Assembly: GCA_021324365.1 (NCBI GenBank)
Contig: JAJPJE010000048.1
Span: 1 to 64,000, forward strand
Reading direction: 5' to 3'
DNA from: Terriglobia bacterium
Lineage (GTDB): Bacteria > Acidobacteriota > Terriglobia > Terriglobales > Acidobacteriaceae
DNA: 64,000 bases
Below are positions 61,488-64,000 of the stretch, one piece after another. Each line of letters starts with the position of its first letter. The first letter of the stretch is position 1. The notes beneath the pieces were generated by a model. It did no database searches. It was given only the letters and a program-made list of their open reading frames with translations, and was not told the DNA's origin. The position numbers were made by a program, and so were the translations under genes.

Positions 61488-64000
61488 GACCGCTCCGCAA
61501 CCGGCGCGTTAACGTCACCAGGCGCACGGTGACTAGCTTTTCTGCCGGTGAATCGCAAGGCCACCCGATCAAAGAATATGTAGATAACTGGCGTTGTATA
61601 AAGCGTCAGGATCTGGCTGACCAGCAAACCTCCCACCATCGCAATTCCCAGCGGCCGACGCAGTTCCGAACCGAGTCCACGGCCGAGGGCCAGCGGCAAT
61701 CCGCCAAGCAAGGCTGCCATCGTGGTCATCATGATGGGCCGGAATCGCAGCAGACTTGCTTCGTAGATCGCATCCACCGACTCTTTCCCCTGCTGGCGCT
61801 CCGCCTCCAGCGCGAAGTCCACGATCATGATTCCATTCTTCTTTACGATGCCGATGAGGAGGATGATTCCGATGATCGCGACAACGCTGAGATCCTGTCC
61901 ACAAATAATTAACGCCAGCAGCGCTCCTACTCCCGCCGATGGTAACGTTGAAAGAATCGTAATGGGATGTATAAAGCTCTCGTACAGCACTCCTAACACG
62001 ATGTAAACGGTGACCAGCGCAAACAAAATCAGCAGTGCTTCGTTCGACAACGAATTGCGGAATGAGGCAGCCGTTCCCTGAAAGTCGGCTTGCAGGCTGG
62101 CCGGAAAATGCATCTGCTGTGCGACTTTGTCGATCTCCGAAATTGCGTTTCCGAGCGAAGCACCGGGCGCCAGGTTGAACGACACCGTTACTGACGGAAA
62201 CTGTCCCTGATGATTGATGGTGAGTGCTTCGAGGGTGGGCCCCGCACGCGTAAAGGTCCCCAGAGGAACCGCATTCGGCGCTGTGGAACTGGTGACTGTG
62301 TTGGGAATCCCCGCAATGGGAGATAACGCGTTCGCGGGTGGCGTGAGCACAGCCGACGAAGGCGTATACAGGACCGAAGTGGTAAGCGCATTCGATCCGG
62401 CCGCGCTCGAACTCGAAGACGAAAACGAATTCACTGCACCCGGTCCCGTCGCTCCTGCCGATGCGTTCGACTGGATAAACAGATTGCCCAGGTTCGCCGG
62501 ATCCTGCTGCCACTGTGGCGCAGTTTCAAGAATCACGTGATACTGGTTCAGTTGCGTATACAACGTGTTGATCTGGCGCTGTCCGTACGCGTCATATAAC
62601 GTGCTGTCGATCGTCGAAGGCGCTATGCCCAGCCGCGAAGCGGTCACGCGATCGACCGCGAGATAAACTGCTCGTGCACCCGTCTGCTGATCCGTCGCAA
62701 CGTCCTCGAGATCTTTCAACTGCTTCAGCTTGGCGACAAAGCGGTTGCTCCAGTCATTCAGTTCATTTACGTCCGGATCTTCGAGCGTGTACTGATACAG
62801 CGTTCTTGTCACGCGGTCGTTTACAGTGATGTTCTGCACGGGTTGCATGTAAAGCGTGATCCCCTGCACCTTCTGCAGGCTCTTGCTCAATCGGCGGATC
62901 ACATTCGCGGCACTGATATTCCGCTGGTTTAGTGGTTTCAGGTTGATCGAAATTCTGCCGCTGTTCAGCGTCGTGTTGATGCCATCAGCTCCAATGAAGG
63001 ACGACAGGCTCTCCACAGCGGGATCTTGCAAGATGACGTTCGCCAGTTCCTGTTGCTTCTGTGTCATTGCCTTGAAAGAGATCGACTGAGGCGCCTGGCT
63101 GATTCCCTGGATCACGCCAGTGTCCTGCGTCGGGAAGAATCCCTTCGGGATCACGATGTAAAGAAAAACGGTAAGCACCAGCGTCGCGAGCGCGATAATC
63201 AACGTAATTCCCTGATGGCGCAGAACTACCCTCAGGGTACGCCCATAAAACTCGATCATGCGATCGAAAGCTGATTCTGTAATCCGATAAAAGCGCGTCT
63301 GCTGCGACTCGGGCTTATGCCGCAGGATGCGCGAGCACATCATCGGTGTCAGTGTCAGCGATACGACGGCGGAGATGATGATCGTGGTCGCGAGCGTGAC
63401 TGCAAATTCCCGGAAAAGCCTGCCCACCACATCGCGCATGAACAGCAGCGGAATGAGGACAGCAATCAGCGACACAGTCAGCGAAATAATCGTGAAGCCG
63501 ATCTGCTCCGCGCCCTTGAGCGCCGCGACTAAAGGCGCTTCACCTTCCTCCAGGAATCGCGAGATGTTCTCGATCATCACAATTGCGTCGTCGACCACGA
63601 AGCCGGTCGCGATGGTCAACGCCATCAGTGACAGGTTGTCGAGGCTGAATCCCAGAAGGTACATCACCATGAACGTGCCGATGAGCGAAAGCGGAACGGC
63701 CACGCTGGGAATGATCGTTGCATAGACGCTACGCAAGAATAGAAAGATCACCAGCACGACGAGGCCGATGGTCAGCATCAGTTCGAACTCGACATCGTCG
63801 ATTGACGCCTGAATGCTAGTGGTGAGGTCAGTCAGCGTAACAATCTTGATCGAAGCCGGAAGGTTCGCCTGCAGTTGCGGCAGAATCGTCTTGATCGCCT
63901 TGACGACATTGATGGTGTTCGCGCCCGGTTGGCGTTGGATGTTCAGAATCACCGACGCTTTCTCATTCATCCACGCAGCTTGCCGGTTGTTCTCCACCCC
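61484..64000 (-). CDS. RND multidrug efflux permease (MdtB-like), N-terminus cut by window edge
   Basis: The frame is open to the right edge; at least 838 residues, roughly 200-280 N-terminal residues missing. NNRQAAWMNEKASVILNIQRQPGANTINVV matches the MdtB/C porter domain. Helix-4 Asp pair in GFVVDDAIVMIENISRFLE and KKNGIMIVDFALEAERQ in helix 10. An unusual Ser/Ala-rich insert (SNASAGATGPGAVNSFSSSSSSAAGSN and on, ~62240-62490) sits where the funnel domain of the other half lies. A membrane-fusion-protein gene is expected further right. Confidence 0.93.
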   Translation of the reverse strand, partial: GVENNRQAAWMNEKASVILNIQRQPGANTINVVKAIKTILPQLQANLPASIKIVTLTDLTTSIQASIDDVEFELMLTIGLVVLVIFLFLRSVYATIIPSVAVPLSLIGTFMVMYLLGFSLDNLSLMALTIATGFVVDDAIVMIENISRFLEEGEAPLVAALKGAEQIGFTIISLTVSLIAVLIPLLFMRDVVGRLFREFAVTLATTIIISAVVSLTLTPMMCSRILRHKPESQQTRFYRITESAFDRMIEFYGRTLRVVLRHQGITLIIALATLVLTVFLYIVIPKGFFPTQDTGVIQGISQAPQSISFKAMTQKQQELANVILQDPAVESLSSFIGADGINTTLNSGRISINLKPLNQRNISAANVIRRLSKSLQKVQGITLYMQPVQNITVNDRVTRTLYQYTLEDPDVNELNDWSNRFVAKLKQLKDLEDVATDQQTGARAVYLAVDRVTASRLGIAPSTIDSTLYDAYGQRQINTLYTQLNQYHVILETAPQWQQDPANLGNLFIQSNASAGATGPGAVNSFSSSSSSAAGSNALTTSVLYTPSSAVLTPPANALSPIAGIPNTVTSSTAPNAVPLGTFTRAGPTLEALTINHQGQFPSVTVSFNLAPGASLGNAISEIDKVAQQMHFPASLQADFQGTAASFRNSLSNEALLILFALVTVYIVLGVLYESFIHPITILSTLPSAGVGALLALIICGQDLSVVAIIGIILLIGIVKKNGIMIVDFALEAERQQGKESVDAIYEASLLRFRPIMMTTMAALLGGLPLALGRGLGSELRRPLGIAMVGGLLVSQILTLYTTPVIYIFFDRVALRFTGRKASHRAPGDVNAPVAERS

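Overview
The window looks like the exopolysaccharide/exosortase region of a mid-GC Gram-negative bacterium. I think an Acidobacteriota member (Terriglobia-like) is most likely, but this is inferred only from gene content: a PEP-CTERM/exosortase A-type locus, an UpxY-type NusG paralog, and giant secreted proteins with DUF4082 and Ig-like modules. Evidence for an outer membrane is clear (polysaccharide export protein, beta-barrel protein, RND efflux with its outer-membrane factor). I saw no tRNA, rRNA, CRISPR array or insertion sequence.

Layout: (1) 1-6667, minus strand: an Ig-repeat lipoprotein cut by the left edge and a 1813-residue secreted protein with an N,N-dimethylformamidase-beta-like domain plus four DUF4082 modules. 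(2) 6884-12317, minus: Wzm/Wzt ABC glycan exporter, two family-2 glycosyltransferases and a pectate-lyase-like beta-helix protein. (3) 12732-18052, minus: asparagine-synthase-like amidotransferase, GT4, O-antigen ligase/polymerase-like protein and GT2. (4) 18191-19405, plus: a lone GT4. (5) 19395-30568, minus: a tightly coupled operon (most junctions are ATGA/GTGA overlaps) holding a degenerate sigma-54-type regulator, polysaccharide export protein, beta-barrel protein, Wzz, ExeA-like ATPase, tyrosine autokinase, polyprenyl-phosphate sugar transferase, GT2, polysaccharide deacetylase and GT4. (6) 30960-34932, plus: exosortase, EpsI and the PrsT-type TPR lipoprotein. (7) 34969-39658: a regulatory block with a receiver-less sigma-54 activator, a PilZ protein, a soluble histidine kinase with an NtrC-type response regulator, and a 54-residue PEP-CTERM peptide. 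(8) 39987-53698, plus: two giant secreted proteins; the first is a paralog of the one in block 1. (9) 53919-54464, minus: UpxY/NusG paralog. (10) 54586-64000, minus: a Tat-exported putative glycosidase and an RND efflux operon (outer-membrane factor plus two permeases) running off the right edge.

How it fits together: the sugar transferase and glycosyltransferases would build a lipid-linked glycan, Wzz, the tyrosine kinase and the export protein would set chain length and export it, and the exosortase would process PEP-CTERM proteins. Control appears to rest on sigma-54: I find -24/-12 elements with exact GG/GC spacing before the EPS operon, the small PEP-CTERM gene and the kinase/regulator pair, and weaker ones elsewhere. 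Three enhancer-binding-protein-like regulators with near-identical Fis-type helices lie within 10 kb. One of them, the first gene of the EPS operon, has lost its GAFTGA loop and the Walker B aspartate. The most novel-looking unit is this sigma-54 circuit together with a minimal exosortase substrate under its own sigma-54 promoter.
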